Position numbers and translations under genes: made by a program. From contig NZ_OUNR01000012.1 in the NCBI RefSeq assembly GCF_900403705.1, positions 310,001 through 374,000 of the forward strand: DNA of 64,000 nucleotides, given 5' to 3'. Positions 1-8,409 of the stretch are shown one piece after another. The notes under the pieces are model-generated. The model made no database searches, was not told the DNA's origin, and was given only the letters and a program-made list of their open reading frames with translations. This DNA comes from Nitrospira lenta (GTDB taxonomy: Bacteria > Nitrospirota > Nitrospiria > Nitrospirales > Nitrospiraceae). The stretch's first letter is position 1. Each line of letters starts with the position of its first letter.

Positions 1-87
1 ATCGGAGAAGGCCTTGAGGATCAAATCTTTCATCTGCCGGCGATTCTAGGCAAGCGCAGTGAGACTGTCAACGCAGGTCCTATGGCG

Positions 88-1038
88 CTATGCTTTCGGC
101 GGCAGGGTCGGTGAGCCCTGCTTGATCGCGCTCATCGCCAGCGCGATCATGGAGCCCACGTCGGAGACGGTTGCCGGGAGAATGAGGGTGTTGGTGGTCT
201 TGGCCAGCTCGCCGAATTTGGTGATGTATTGTTCCGCCACACGGAGCTGCACGGCTTCCTGACCGCCGGGCATTTGAATGGTCTCGGCCACCTTGCGGAG
301 TCCTTCGGCGGTCGCTTGGGCGATCGCGAGAATGGCCGAGGCGGCGCCTTCGGCTTCATTGATCTGCTGCTGCTTCTTTGCTTCCGAGGCCTTGATGACT
401 TGTTGCTTTTCACCCTCGGCTTGATTGATGGCGGCGTCGCGTTCGCCTTCCGAGGTGAGGATGACGGCGCGCTTTTCCCGCTCCGCTCGCATCTGCTTTT
501 CCATCGCATTGAGCACGTCTTTCGGGGGCGTGATGTTCTTGATCTCGTAGCGCAGGACTTTGACGCCCCAGGGATCCGAGGCTTTGTCGAGCTCATTGAC
601 GACTTGGATATTGATGTTGGTCCGTTCCTCGAACGTGCGATCAAGCTCGATTTTTCCGACCTCGCTTCGCAGGGTGGTTTGGGCCAGCTGGATCAAGGCG
701 AATCCGTAATCGCTGATGCCATAGGAGGCACGCTGGGGATGCAAAACCTTGAGGTAGAGGATGCCGTCCACCGAGACCTGGACGTTATCGCGGGTGATGC
801 AGACCTGCTCGGGGATATCGATCGCGGTTTCTTTGAGCGAATGTTTGTAACGGATGTTGTCGATGAAGGGCAGCAGGATGTGGAAGCCGGCATCCAGCGT
901 CGCTGAATATTTGCCGAGACGCTCGACGACATAGGCGCTTTGTTGCGGGACGACGACGGCGGTTTTTGCGAAGACGTAGATGACGAACAGGGCCAACAAC
1001 AGGGTGACTAGAAATCCGCCGCTCATACCACCATCCAT
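88..1038 (-). CDS. SPFH/band 7 (stomatin-like) membrane protein
   Basis: Protein of 316 residues. One N-terminal membrane segment (about residues 8-26) is followed directly by a band 7 start (PQQSAYVVERLGKY) and the full SPFH domain. A Glu/Ala/Gln-rich helical stretch (about 185-240) is typical of the oligomerising tail. Stomatin/QmcA-type proteins form ring scaffolds in the inner membrane and regulate membrane proteases or microdomains. The NfeD-family gene lies 28 bp upstream on the same strand, which is the classic NfeD-stomatin operon. The start has ATG in a plausible context. The family is clear; the cellular partner is unknown. Confidence 0.93.
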   Translation of the reverse strand: MDGGMSGGFLVTLLLALFVIYVFAKTAVVVPQQSAYVVERLGKYSATLDAGFHILLPFIDNIRYKHSLKETAIDIPEQVCITRDNVQVSVDGILYLKVLHPQRASYGISDYGFALIQLAQTTLRSEVGKIELDRTFEERTNINIQVVNELDKASDPWGVKVLRYEIKNITPPKDVLNAMEKQMRAEREKRAVILTSEGERDAAINQAEGEKQQVIKASEAKKQQQINEAEGAASAILAIAQATAEGLRKVAETIQMPGGQEAVQLRVAEQYITKFGELAKTTNTLILPATVSDVGSMIALAMSAIKQGSPTLPPKA

Positions 1039-1066
1039 AATGTTGTCCTCACGTGAAAGGTTCCTG

Positions 1067-1501
1067 TTACTCGCCGGTAATCAAGAGCGTCAGACCGTCT
1101 ATGCCGGTGACTTTGCTGCGTTGTCCCTTGAGCAACGGGGTCAGGGCGGCATTCTTCGCTGACCAGGTGGTGCCCCTGAGCTCGACTTTTCCGATGGCTC
1201 CGGCGGCCAGGGTGTCTACGGGTATGGCGATTTCGCCTATCATCGAATCAACGTCGGGGTGGTTCCCTTCCGCGGTATGGATACGCGCCAGCAGAGGGCC
1301 GCGAAACAGCAGTAATGAGGCGATGGCGATGCCGGAGAAGAGCAGCCATTGGACGGACTCTCCCGGGACGAGTTCCAGCCACGCGAGCGCTCCGACGACC
1401 AGGGCGGCGAGGCCGAAAAAGAGAATGTAGAATCCCCCGGGGGTCATCATCTCGGCGCCCAACAGGAGCAACCCGAGCAAGAGCCAGTACCACCAGATCA
1501 T
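1067..1501 (-). CDS. NfeD family membrane protein (short form)
   Basis: Protein of 144 residues when started at MIWWYWLLLG (1501). The upstream in-frame extension to 1651 is polar and unlike the family. Two to three hydrophobic segments (about 3-40 and 52-67) precede a soluble C-terminal domain (about 85-140) that fits the NfeD OB-fold. It is the short NfeD form, without the ClpP-like protease domain. It is the first gene of a two-gene operon with the SPFH protein; NfeD OB domains are thought to help stomatin assembly. The 149 bp to the divergent CARF gene should hold both promoters. Confidence 0.9.
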   Translation of the reverse strand: MIWWYWLLLGLLLLGAEMMTPGGFYILFFGLAALVVGALAWLELVPGESVQWLLFSGIAIASLLLFRGPLLARIHTAEGNHPDVDSMIGEIAIPVDTLAAGAIGKVELRGTTWSAKNAALTPLLKGQRSKVTGIDGLTLLITGE

Positions 1502-1650
1502 TGCAGAACCTCGTCTTGAGCGGTGAGCGAGCGCAGAGGCATGAGTAATGGAGGAAAGTCTAAGCCGGTTTCCAGAGACCGTCAAGCAGAACGGGCATGG
1601 CCTGACCGGGAATTGATCACCTCTCTGGCCGATGCTATAGTCCGCGCGCA

Positions 1651-2907
1651 ATGGCTCACGAACAACCCACGAAGGTGTTGCTGGTCGCGTTTACTGACGA
1701 TGCGGCGGCGACCGTCTATGCCATCAATCGGCTCCAGCCGGAGGCGCTCTGCTTTGTGTTGCCGGAGTCCGCGAAGGGGTTGGTGGAGTCGGCTGTTCAA
1801 CCGCACATTGAGCATATGCCCAGACGATGGGATTGGGTCACACTGGCCGATACGATCGATGTGGCTGCCTGCCACCGTGTGCTGGCCGGCGCGCTGCCGG
1901 ATTTGCTGAAGGCGTGGGATGTCCACTCGGGCGATCTGGTACTCGATCTCACCGGCGCCACTCCGGCCATGGCTGGTGCGCTGACGCTGGTGACCCTCCC
2001 GATCAGTTCGCGAACGGTAGCCCTGCTGCCGTGGCGCGAGGGCGAGGAGAGTGAACCGATTCCACTCAATGGCCGGTCGATGCGCTGGGCACAGGGCAAT
2101 CTTTGGGACGATGTGGCATTGGTCTCACGGCATGAGGCCGCTGAGCTGTTTAATCGTGGGATGTATCAGGCCGCGGCCAGACAGTTTCGGGAGATCGAAT
2201 CGCGAGTGAGCGGCGGGCAGAAACCGACCTATCGCGCCTTCGCCGATCTCGCCGAGGGCTATGAATTTTGGGAACGATTTCATTATCGGCAGGCCTGGGA
2301 CAAATTGAAGACCGCCGCGAAGGCCTTAGAAATGGCGTCGCTCTGGGGCGGACCGCCGGGACTGAAAGCGGTCTTGCCGGGGATCAAAGCCAATGCTGGC
2401 TTCCTTGAACGTCTCGTGCTCGATCCCGCCGCGGTCAAAGATTCGCTGAGCCTCGATCTGCTCGCGCATGTGAATCGTCGCCTCCATGTGGTTCATGATC
2501 CGGAAGCGGCGATGATTGCTTTGATGCGCGCGCTCGAATCGTTTGCGCAGCGGCAGCTGTTCAAACAGCACAAGATCAAGACGTGGGATGTGCAGCCTGA
2601 GCAGCTCCCGCAGATACTTCAGGACGCCTGCCGGACATCCTGGTTGAACGATGTTGACGGGAAGTACAGCATGCCGTTGCCGAGCCAGTTCCGCGCGCTC
2701 GCGGAGCTGGGCGATCCACTGGGGCACGCATTCCTGCACGAGTGGCCGATCATGAAACCGCTGCTTGACGCCGCGAATCATGGCGTGCTCGGCCACGGTT
2801 TTGAGCCGGTCAAGGCCGAACGGGTGCAACAGCTATACGACATCGTCTTGAAGCTGACCGGGGTAACAGAGGCCTCGTTGCCGAAGTTCCCCACGCTCGC
2901 GCTCTAA
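1651..2907 (+). CDS. CARF-domain protein of the TIGR02710 (Cas02710) type
   Basis: Protein of 418 residues. The N-terminal Rossmann-like half begins with a KVLLVAF strand and carries DLTGATPAMAGAL at about residues 99-111, matching the [D/Y]xTGGTKxM signature of CARF ligand-binding domains. The C-terminal half is helical and has the ALESFAQRQLF segment typical of TIGR02710/Csx-type proteins. Such proteins sense cyclic oligoadenylate made by type III CRISPR complexes, but here no Cas gene or repeat array is visible. It is followed after 5 bp by ybgC, so the two are probably co-transcribed. The effector activity of the C-terminal half is not evident. Confidence 0.75.
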   Translation: MAHEQPTKVLLVAFTDDAAATVYAINRLQPEALCFVLPESAKGLVESAVQPHIEHMPRRWDWVTLADTIDVAACHRVLAGALPDLLKAWDVHSGDLVLDLTGATPAMAGALTLVTLPISSRTVALLPWREGEESEPIPLNGRSMRWAQGNLWDDVALVSRHEAAELFNRGMYQAAARQFREIESRVSGGQKPTYRAFADLAEGYEFWERFHYRQAWDKLKTAAKALEMASLWGGPPGLKAVLPGIKANAGFLERLVLDPAAVKDSLSLDLLAHVNRRLHVVHDPEAAMIALMRALESFAQRQLFKQHKIKTWDVQPEQLPQILQDACRTSWLNDVDGKYSMPLPSQFRALAELGDPLGHAFLHEWPIMKPLLDAANHGVLGHGFEPVKAERVQQLYDIVLKLTGVTEASLPKFPTLAL

Positions 2908-2912
2908 CCTCC

Positions 2913-3326
2913 ATGGAAGTCAAAATCTACTATGAGGATACGGATTGCGGCGGAGTGGTGTATTACGCCAACTATCTGAAGTATTTTGAACGGGCGCGGA
3001 CACACTATCTTGAAGAGCGGGGGCTGTCGGTGTCCGGTCTGATGAAGGCAGGGACGGTGTTTGTGGTTGTGCGCGCGGAACTGGACTATCGGTCTCCCGC
3101 GCGGTACGGCGACACGTTGCTCGTCGATACCGTCGTTTCAGATCTGAGTGCCGCTTCCATGACCTTCGCTCATGTGGTGAAAGAAAAGGCGAGCGGGCGC
3201 GTGATTGTGGAAGGATCAGCTCGACTGGCCTCGACGGATGGACGGGGCAAGGTGAAACGTCTTGATAAGGCGGTCGTCGCCGTACTACAGACCGGAGCCG
3301 ATAAGGAGTCATTACTACATGGATAA
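2913..3326 (+). CDS. ybgC: YbgC/FadM family acyl-CoA thioesterase
   Basis: Protein of 137 residues, the usual length for a single hot-dog thioesterase. The N-terminus has YYEDTDCGGVVYYANYLKY, including the catalytic Asp of the YbgC-type active site and the following V-Y-x-A-N-Y motif. YbgC hydrolyses acyl-CoA and in proteobacteria sits in the tol-pal operon; no tol-pal genes are visible here. The start is 5 bp after the CARF gene, and its last codons overlap the start of a 37-residue membrane peptide. Confidence 0.92.
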   Translation: MEVKIYYEDTDCGGVVYYANYLKYFERARTHYLEERGLSVSGLMKAGTVFVVVRAELDYRSPARYGDTLLVDTVVSDLSAASMTFAHVVKEKASGRVIVEGSARLASTDGRGKVKRLDKAVVAVLQTGADKESLLHG

Positions 3327-3432
3327 GCTCGGAACCTGGCTCGCCGTCACCGGCGTCGCCATCGGATTCATCGTCCTCGGCTGGCTGTTGTTCTCAGAGA
3401 ACCCATCAGATAAGCATAAAAAGAAGCCATAA
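3319..3432 (+). CDS. 37-residue single-pass membrane peptide
   Basis: ATG at 3319 lies inside the last three codons of ybgC (overlap of 8 bp), which suggests translational coupling. The product begins MDKLGTWLAV, has one hydrophobic segment (about residues 6-25) and ends in a short Lys-rich cytoplasmic-type tail (DKHKKKP). I do not recognise a family. The clean start-helix-basic tail pattern and the tight overlap support it as a real small gene rather than chance, but with moderate confidence. Confidence 0.55.
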   Translation: MDKLGTWLAVTGVAIGFIVLGWLLFSENPSDKHKKKP

Positions 3433-3567
3433 CTCATCGAAGCCGCGTTCTTCTTCGTCCAGCGCCTTCCGCTCGCGACTCACGGGTCTGTCTTCCGTCG
3501 TAAGAGAAGCCTGTTGCTGGGATTTCTGGGGCCATGTGGCCTGGCTCTGCAAGGGGATTTAGGGGCT

Positions 3568-4314
3568 TTATTGATGCGTTAGTAACCGGATTTCAGGATA
3601 CTGCTCGGCGAGATAGTGAAGCAGTGTATGAATGAAGAGGATGATTCCCGCCATCTCCAGGCTTTCTTCGAGATGGGCGAACAATTGATAGGTCAGATTT
3701 TTAAGCCCATGTAATTCGGCATATCGCCCGCCCAGCATTTCGATGCCTATGGCCCCGCCAAGGTAGAGCGCTCCGGCGATGATGAAGGACCTCCGTGTGG
3801 ATGACGGAAGGCGGAAAAGGAATCCCAGGAACAGCACTCCAAGTAGCGCTACCCCTGCCATCGCAGGAATGATCCAGGCGAAATAGAAAATCCCCAGGTC
3901 ACCGTGTCCCAGCAGGCCGCGTACCGGTTCAATCAGCCGTTCATGAAGTGACCAGCCCTCATCAGTTGCCAAGTAGAAAAATCCCCCGGCAAGGATCATC
4001 CATTTTGAGACATCAGGGTCTTGCCGTTGTCGTTTCATCAGAGCAATCAGGACCAGCAGGGAGCCCGAGCAGAGCAGAAGGGTGACAGAAAACAGGGTCG
4101 AGATGTTCTGCTCGCGGTCGACGTGGAAGAGCTCCTCTGTTATGGGCAGCAGCCCGTACAGGTAGTCATGCCCTAGTCCATATCGGAGGAATTGACTGGT
4201 GAAACTCAGGAGCACCAAGCAGGAAGCCACCGCTGCGAGGACGAGCGTGATGCGGCTCGGCTGTAGACGGATCGATGCCGGTATCGTGCTGTTCGAAGGG
4301 TTCTGATGGTCCAT
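3568..4314 (-). CDS. Polytopic membrane protein, unknown function
   Basis: Protein of 248 residues with about six hydrophobic segments (near 24-43, 70-92, 104-115, 143-166, 176-193, 219-236). Two acidic/histidine clusters sit at membrane edges: DEGWSLHE (about 117-124) and HLEESLEMAG (about 213-222). This pattern resembles metal-binding membrane hydrolases, but I cannot assign a family. It is monocistronic and convergent with the small ybgC cluster. The 3433-3567 stretch between them shows nothing I recognise. Confidence 0.7.
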   Translation of the reverse strand: MDHQNPSNSTIPASIRLQPSRITLVLAAVASCLVLLSFTSQFLRYGLGHDYLYGLLPITEELFHVDREQNISTLFSVTLLLCSGSLLVLIALMKRQRQDPDVSKWMILAGGFFYLATDEGWSLHERLIEPVRGLLGHGDLGIFYFAWIIPAMAGVALLGVLFLGFLFRLPSSTRRSFIIAGALYLGGAIGIEMLGGRYAELHGLKNLTYQLFAHLEESLEMAGIILFIHTLLHYLAEQYPEIRLLTHQ

Positions 4315-4469
4315 CGTGGCCTACGAAAATAGTTTTATTGATCACCGTGCGGGGAAAATCAATGCAGGGTTCGATCAAGCAGTGCTTGCAGATGAATGTC
4401 TCGTGTGATGTGCAATAAGTCAAGGATCGGCGCAGTTCGTGCGCCCATGTATGGCAACAGGCATTGGCG

Positions 4470-5045
4470 CTAGCCGGCCTTTGCGAACCCTTCACTTCTG
4501 AGCACGTCCGCCACATTTCTTCCGCTTACAAACACATCAGCAACGGTGCGGCCATAGACATCTTGACCATGGGGGACGATGCGGATGGGGCCTTCTTTGA
4601 GGAGTTGTTCCAACCGTTGCCGGGCTTCTGGCCCGCGCGGTTCGGTGAGCTCCGGTGTGTCGATACCGCGGAGCCTGATGCGTTCGGCTCCCATGCGCAG
4701 CGTATCGCCATCGATGGTGTGGATGGGTTGGTTGGCGGGAATCCTTCTCCCGGAGATTCGGCCTAGGGCCGAGGACTGCGCCTGTTTCTGGTATGGCGTG
4801 ATTTTGTACCGGCCTTTAGGTAATCGATGGGGACGGCTCCCTGATGGATGGTGTTGGCGATGCGGCTGCAGCGTCGAAGGAGGAGAAGATTCGTTGACCG
4901 CGGGCGACCAACAAAGATCGCAATTCTTTTGGATGGTCGACTCTCCATCGGATGCAGTGAGTCGGGACGCGTGAACCAGGTTCCACCCGGCAGTCGCTCC
5001 GCTGAGAACCATGGCCATCATGACAGAAGGTAGGATCTGGCGCAT
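4470..5045 (-). CDS. Exported staphylococcal nuclease-like protein, C-terminally short
   Basis: Protein of 191 residues from MRQILPSVMM, which opens a signal peptide ending near VHA (about 26). Earlier in-frame starts reach 5129 but would bury the signal. A low-complexity linker (30-100) precedes an SNase/TNase domain: IDGDT (111-115), RLRGIDTPEL with Arg126 and Glu132, and YGRT with Arg166, so the catalytic Arg-Glu-Arg set is present. The domain stops at EGFAKAG and lacks the usual last helix (AE..AR..+.GLW). It may be truncated or a short variant. A second, full-length SNase lies in the element at 49555-50265. Confidence 0.82.
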   Translation of the reverse strand: MRQILPSVMMAMVLSGATAGWNLVHASRLTASDGESTIQKNCDLCWSPAVNESSPPSTLQPHRQHHPSGSRPHRLPKGRYKITPYQKQAQSSALGRISGRRIPANQPIHTIDGDTLRMGAERIRLRGIDTPELTEPRGPEARQRLEQLLKEGPIRIVPHGQDVYGRTVADVFVSGRNVADVLRSEGFAKAG

Positions 5046-5148
5046 GGTTGAGGACTGAAGCATGGCGCATGCCACGCGGTTGACAATGATTAAAACGGCG
5101 TGCTGGAATGCCCACGTTTCACGAACCACGAATCACGGAGGTTATACG

Positions 5149-5379
5149 ATGGATATGATGGGACGGGTGGGGCTGATCGAGCTTCCAATCTTGATCGCGC
5201 CGGATCAAAAAATCTGGTTGGATCGCATGATTAAGGAAAACAAAATCGCCATTCCTCCAGGAGGGACCTTGGAAAAAGGCTCGCTCTATTCGATGTTTAT
5301 CCGGATGCTCCTGCATAACGCGATGGAAGAGCAGAAGCGGCAGGAGGTATTAGACATGGAGGACGAGGACGACGAATAA
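5149..5379 (+). CDS. Conserved-looking small cytoplasmic protein, unknown
   Basis: Protein of 76 residues starting at MDMMGRVG. A GGAGG Shine-Dalgarno sits about 8 bp upstream, which decides this start over the in-frame ATG at 5062. The sequence is amphipathic (PILIAPDQKIWLDRMIKE) and ends in an acidic tail (MEDEDDE). No family recognised. It is divergent from the nuclease gene and followed at once by the palindromic repeat at 5380-5501, which probably acts as its terminator. Confidence 0.7.
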   Translation: MDMMGRVGLIELPILIAPDQKIWLDRMIKENKIAIPPGGTLEKGSLYSMFIRMLLHNAMEEQKRQEVLDMEDEDDE

Positions 5380-5501
5380 GAAGCTGTTGAAAGCGCCCGC
5401 CAGCGGCGTTCTCGCCACACTTAAGAGCTCAACGTACTCAGAGTACGCCTCGCTCTTAAGTGTGGCTGCGGCCTTGCTGGACAGCCGTTTTGAACAGCTT
5501 C
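5380..5501. repeat. Dispersed palindromic repeat, copy 1
   Basis: A 122-bp block with imperfect terminal inverted repeats (GAAGCTGTTGAAA ... TTGAACAGCTTC). It has a perfect inner inverted repeat of 13 bp (5415-5427 with 5453-5465) and a nested GTACTC/GAGTAC hairpin. It shares CGCCAGCRGCGTTCTCGC, GCTCAACGTAC, GTACGCCTCGC and GCTGCGGCCTTGC blocks, in the same order, with 14336-14499 on the opposite strand. It contains no coding sequence. It resembles a REP/MITE-like intergenic element family. Confidence 0.8.
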
Positions 5502-5598
5502 CCACTTGATAATAAGTGTATCCCTCGCGATACGAAACGTATCCTCGGCGACAAGCATCTCTTCAAAAAGCATCTGGCCATAGGCCATCAGCTATTCG

Positions 5599-6882
5599 CT
5601 ATAAATTCTTGAAAGCGGTATGTGCGGCGCGGATGGTCTTGTCGATATCTTGGGTCGTGTGGGCGGTGGAGAGGAACGAAGCTTCGAATTGTGATGGTGC
5701 GAGATAGATACCCTGGTCCAGCATTTTGTGGAAGTATTTCCCGTAACGCGCCGTATCCGCCTGCTTCACGGTATTCCAATCGCTCACAGGACTTGATGTA
5801 AAAAAGGCGGTGAGCATGGAGCCCACGCGGGTCTGGATGAGTGGGATGCCGGCTTTCTTCGCCGCGTCGCCGATCCCCTTCGCCAGGGCCGCAGATTGCG
5901 CTTCGAGATTCTTGTAGATGCCTTTTTTCTTCAGCTGCTTCAACGTTTCGATTCCCGCCGAGACGGCCAACGGATTTCCTGACAGCGTGCCTGCCTGATA
6001 GACAGGCCCTGACGGAGCGATCAGATTCATGATCTCTTCCCGTCCGCCGTACGCGCCGACCGGCAGTCCTCCGCCGATGATTTTTCCGAGGATGGTGAGA
6101 TCCGGCGTGATGCCGTAAAGCGCCTGCGCGCCGCCGTAGTTTACGCGAAATCCTGAAATCACTTCGTCAAACACGAGAAGAATGCCATTCTCTGCCGTCA
6201 GTCGGCGAAGAGTGGAGAGGAATTCCGGCGCCGGCGGCACGACGCCCATATTGCCTGCGATCGGCTCCAGGATAATGCAGGCCAGGTCTTTGCGATGTTT
6301 GGTCACCATTCGTCGCACGGTGTCGATGTCGTTGTAGGGGGCTGTCAGAGTGTGTTTGGCAAAGTCAGCCGGCACGCCGGGTGAATCAGGAATGCCCAAT
6401 GTCGCCAGGCCCGAACCGGCTTTGGCCAGCAAATAGTCGCTGTGCCCGTGATAGCAGCCTTCGAATTTCAGGATGCTGTCCCGCTTCGTGAAGCCGCGGG
6501 CGACACGAATGGCGCTCATTACGGCTTCGGTTCCGGAACTGACGAGACGCACTTTCTCCATTGACGGGAAGGCGTCCCGGATCATGCGGGCGAGGGTGAC
6601 TTCCAATTCCGTGGGTGCGCCATAACTGGTGCCGTTGTCGGCGGCTTTCTTAATGGTCCGGATCACGGCCGGGGCGGCATGCCCCAGGATCATTGGGCCC
6701 CAGGAGAGGACATAGTCGAGATACGTGTTGCCGTCGACGTCGTAGAGCTTGGCTCCCTTGGCGCGCTTGATGAACCGGGGTTGTCCCCCGACAGAGCGGA
6801 AGGCTCGGACGGGGCTATTGACCCCACCGGGAATGAGCTGTTGCGCTGCGGCAAAGAGTTGGGCTGATCGTGTGGTTTTCAT
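5599..6882 (-). CDS. hemL: Glutamate-1-semialdehyde 2,1-aminomutase
   Basis: Protein of 427 residues from MKTTRSAQLF; an in-frame ATG 33 bp earlier is less likely. This PLP enzyme of the C5 pathway converts glutamate-1-semialdehyde to 5-aminolevulinate for tetrapyrrole synthesis. Family signatures are IPGGVNSPVRAF near the N-terminus, the GTEAVMSAIRVARG segment, FDEVISGFRV, and the PLP-lysine motif TILGKIIGGGLPVGAYGG. The length matches the family. It stands alone. The 264 bp upstream (6883-7146) holds no other gene I can support. Confidence 0.97.
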   Translation of the reverse strand: MKTTRSAQLFAAAQQLIPGGVNSPVRAFRSVGGQPRFIKRAKGAKLYDVDGNTYLDYVLSWGPMILGHAAPAVIRTIKKAADNGTSYGAPTELEVTLARMIRDAFPSMEKVRLVSSGTEAVMSAIRVARGFTKRDSILKFEGCYHGHSDYLLAKAGSGLATLGIPDSPGVPADFAKHTLTAPYNDIDTVRRMVTKHRKDLACIILEPIAGNMGVVPPAPEFLSTLRRLTAENGILLVFDEVISGFRVNYGGAQALYGITPDLTILGKIIGGGLPVGAYGGREEIMNLIAPSGPVYQAGTLSGNPLAVSAGIETLKQLKKKGIYKNLEAQSAALAKGIGDAAKKAGIPLIQTRVGSMLTAFFTSSPVSDWNTVKQADTARYGKYFHKMLDQGIYLAPSQFEASFLSTAHTTQDIDKTIRAAHTAFKNL

Positions 6883-7146
6883 GACGGGGGCGCACCCTAG
6901 CATGCTCCTCTGCACCGGTCAAGAAAGCTCCACTGGATGGGCGCAGGTGTCCTCCATTGCCTCATCTCGTTCCCAAAAGTGTCTCATGAGATACGGCCCT
7001 ATCTATTTAGATACGATCGGCCCCATGCAGCTATAGCCAATGTGAGGCGAATCATTGGGAAATATAGAGGGTAACGGTATGGGATATCCCGGCCCAAAAT
7101 TTGCTGTTTGTTAAGTAGCGGTGTACCAGAACAATGAGGAGAGATT

Positions 7147-7410
7147 ATGACGGTGGTGTGTTCGTGGTGCCGGCATGAAGGATTAGCCGGAGTCTTTGGT
7201 GAAAAAGCTCCTTTCGAGGATCGGCGGGAGACCCATGGGATCTGTCCGTCACATCGGATCCAGGTTCGCAACGGGTGGAGTGAGACGGGATTCGCTCGTG
7301 GCAACGGCATTCAGGGGACAACGGCTCAAGAAGTTAGCGGGTATGTCGTGCGTTCCGCAGCCCACCTCTTGAGCGGACTGCGGAATCTTTCGCGGAAAGC
7401 CGGGTTATAG
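7147..7410 (+). CDS. Small Cys/His-containing protein, unknown
   Basis: Protein of 87 residues. A GAGGAGAG Shine-Dalgarno lies just upstream of the ATG. The N-terminus has CSWCRHEG and further on CPSH, a C-x2-C ... C-x2-H arrangement (Cys5, Cys8, then Cys/His near 33-36) that could bind zinc. The rest has no recognisable domain. It is convergent with the YidB-like gene and probably monocistronic. Confidence 0.6.
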   Translation: MTVVCSWCRHEGLAGVFGEKAPFEDRRETHGICPSHRIQVRNGWSETGFARGNGIQGTTAQEVSGYVVRSAAHLLSGLRNLSRKAGL

Positions 7411-7441
7411 TTTCTCCAGCCTTCTGTTTCCCGCTCGTGTT

Positions 7442-7843
7442 CTATTTCCCCTGCATCATCTTCAGCAGTTGATCGAGTCCGCCGGCTTCAATCTTTCCCG
7501 TTGGCGTCAGTTTGTCCACGAGATCCGGTAAGAGTCCCGCAAGTTGGGCGCCGGCGGCATCGGTCGAGACCCCGGCTGCGGTCGCCAGTTGTTTGAGGAG
7601 ATCGCCGCCGAGGCCCTGTTGAATTTGCTGGGGCGTTACAGGAAGATTCTTGCCGGTGCTTACCCAGGAGTTCACGATCTCGCCCAGGCCGTTCTTTTGG
7701 AAGGTTTGGACCAGTCCCGCGAGCCCTCCGACCGAACTGTTCGGCCCAAGCAACCCGGTCAAAGCCTGCATTAAAGGATTTTGGTTGCTGCTTCCGCCCA
7801 GCATGCCGCCGACCGCTTGCCCCAGTTGATCCATCAGACTCAT
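7442..7843 (-). CDS. YidB-like DUF937 family protein
   Basis: Protein of 133 residues. It has a Gly/Leu-rich N-terminus (GQAVGGMLGG) and the conserved core GLGEIVNSWVSTGKNLPVTPQQ, with QLATAAGVS and LLPDLVDKLTP. This is the DUF937/YidB family, whose function is unknown. Its ATG overlaps the stop of the upstream barstar gene by four bases (ATGA), so it is translationally coupled to an RNase-inhibitor pair. Confidence 0.88.
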   Translation of the reverse strand: MSLMDQLGQAVGGMLGGSSNQNPLMQALTGLLGPNSSVGGLAGLVQTFQKNGLGEIVNSWVSTGKNLPVTPQQIQQGLGGDLLKQLATAAGVSTDAAGAQLAGLLPDLVDKLTPTGKIEAGGLDQLLKMMQGK

Positions 7844-8394
7844 TGCGGTGCCCTCCCATTCTTTGAAGGACGAGACGATCGTCCTTTCGTCGGGGGGTGG
7901 AGATCCGGCATCGGCGCCGGCTCAATCCCCCAATGTTTTCTCTTAGGTGCTTCCTGGTGTGATACCGCAAAGAGCGTATGAAAGGCAATGGCCTTAGACC
8001 CCCCGCTTGCCTGGCCTTGACTCCAGGCTTCCCCGGCATCGCTCAGAATCTCGAGCAGCGTTTCGTACTCGTCCTCGTCGTCGGCCAAGACGGCTTGGGC
8101 ATCGGTGAGGAGCAGCACATAGCCCTTGGCCGGCAGCCATTCCAAATCAGCCAGGCATTCTTCCATCGCGTCCCAGTTATGACCGAAATAGTCGGGGAAT
8201 TCTAAGGCGCGCGCGAATTCTGTGAATAGGCCGGCCGGGGCCGAGCATTTTTTCCCGTGGATCACGCGCAACGCGAACCCAGCCGGGGCTTTGGCCAATG
8301 CGGCGGCCGTCGTGCCGGCTGGAATAACGAGCAAGGAAGACCAGGGGGCCATCGGAGTCTGGAGATAACTCATCAAGGTGCGTGGTGATGCCAT
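7840..8394 (-). CDS. Barstar family RNase inhibitor
   Basis: Protein of 184 residues. The central part matches barstar: LFTEFARALEFPDYFGHNWDAMEECLADLEWLP, with the acidic helix that plugs the active site of barnase/RNase Sa-type enzymes. It has a longer N-terminus and a basic, proline-rich C-terminal tail (about 155-184) not found in minimal barstars. The gene lies 15 bp after the secreted RNase gene on the same strand, the expected partner, and overlaps the DUF937 gene by four bases. It presumably acts in the cytoplasm against prematurely folded nuclease. Confidence 0.9.
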   Translation of the reverse strand: MASPRTLMSYLQTPMAPWSSLLVIPAGTTAAALAKAPAGFALRVIHGKKCSAPAGLFTEFARALEFPDYFGHNWDAMEECLADLEWLPAKGYVLLLTDAQAVLADDEDEYETLLEILSDAGEAWSQGQASGGSKAIAFHTLFAVSHQEAPKRKHWGIEPAPMPDLHPPTKGRSSRPSKNGRAPQ

Positions 8395-8409
8395 GGAATG
8401 ATCCGTGTC

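Noticed and set aside
1502-1650. CRISPR repeats near the CARF gene
   Set aside because: No direct repeats of 20-40 bp with regular spacing are visible near the gene or elsewhere in the window.
4380-4469. Frameshifted remainder of the short SNase gene
   Set aside because: Reading all minus frames downstream of the stop gives no sequence resembling the missing SNase C-terminal helix.
5380-5501. Insertion sequence remnant
   Set aside because: No transposase fragment is present; the size and nested hairpins fit a REP/MITE-like repeat better.
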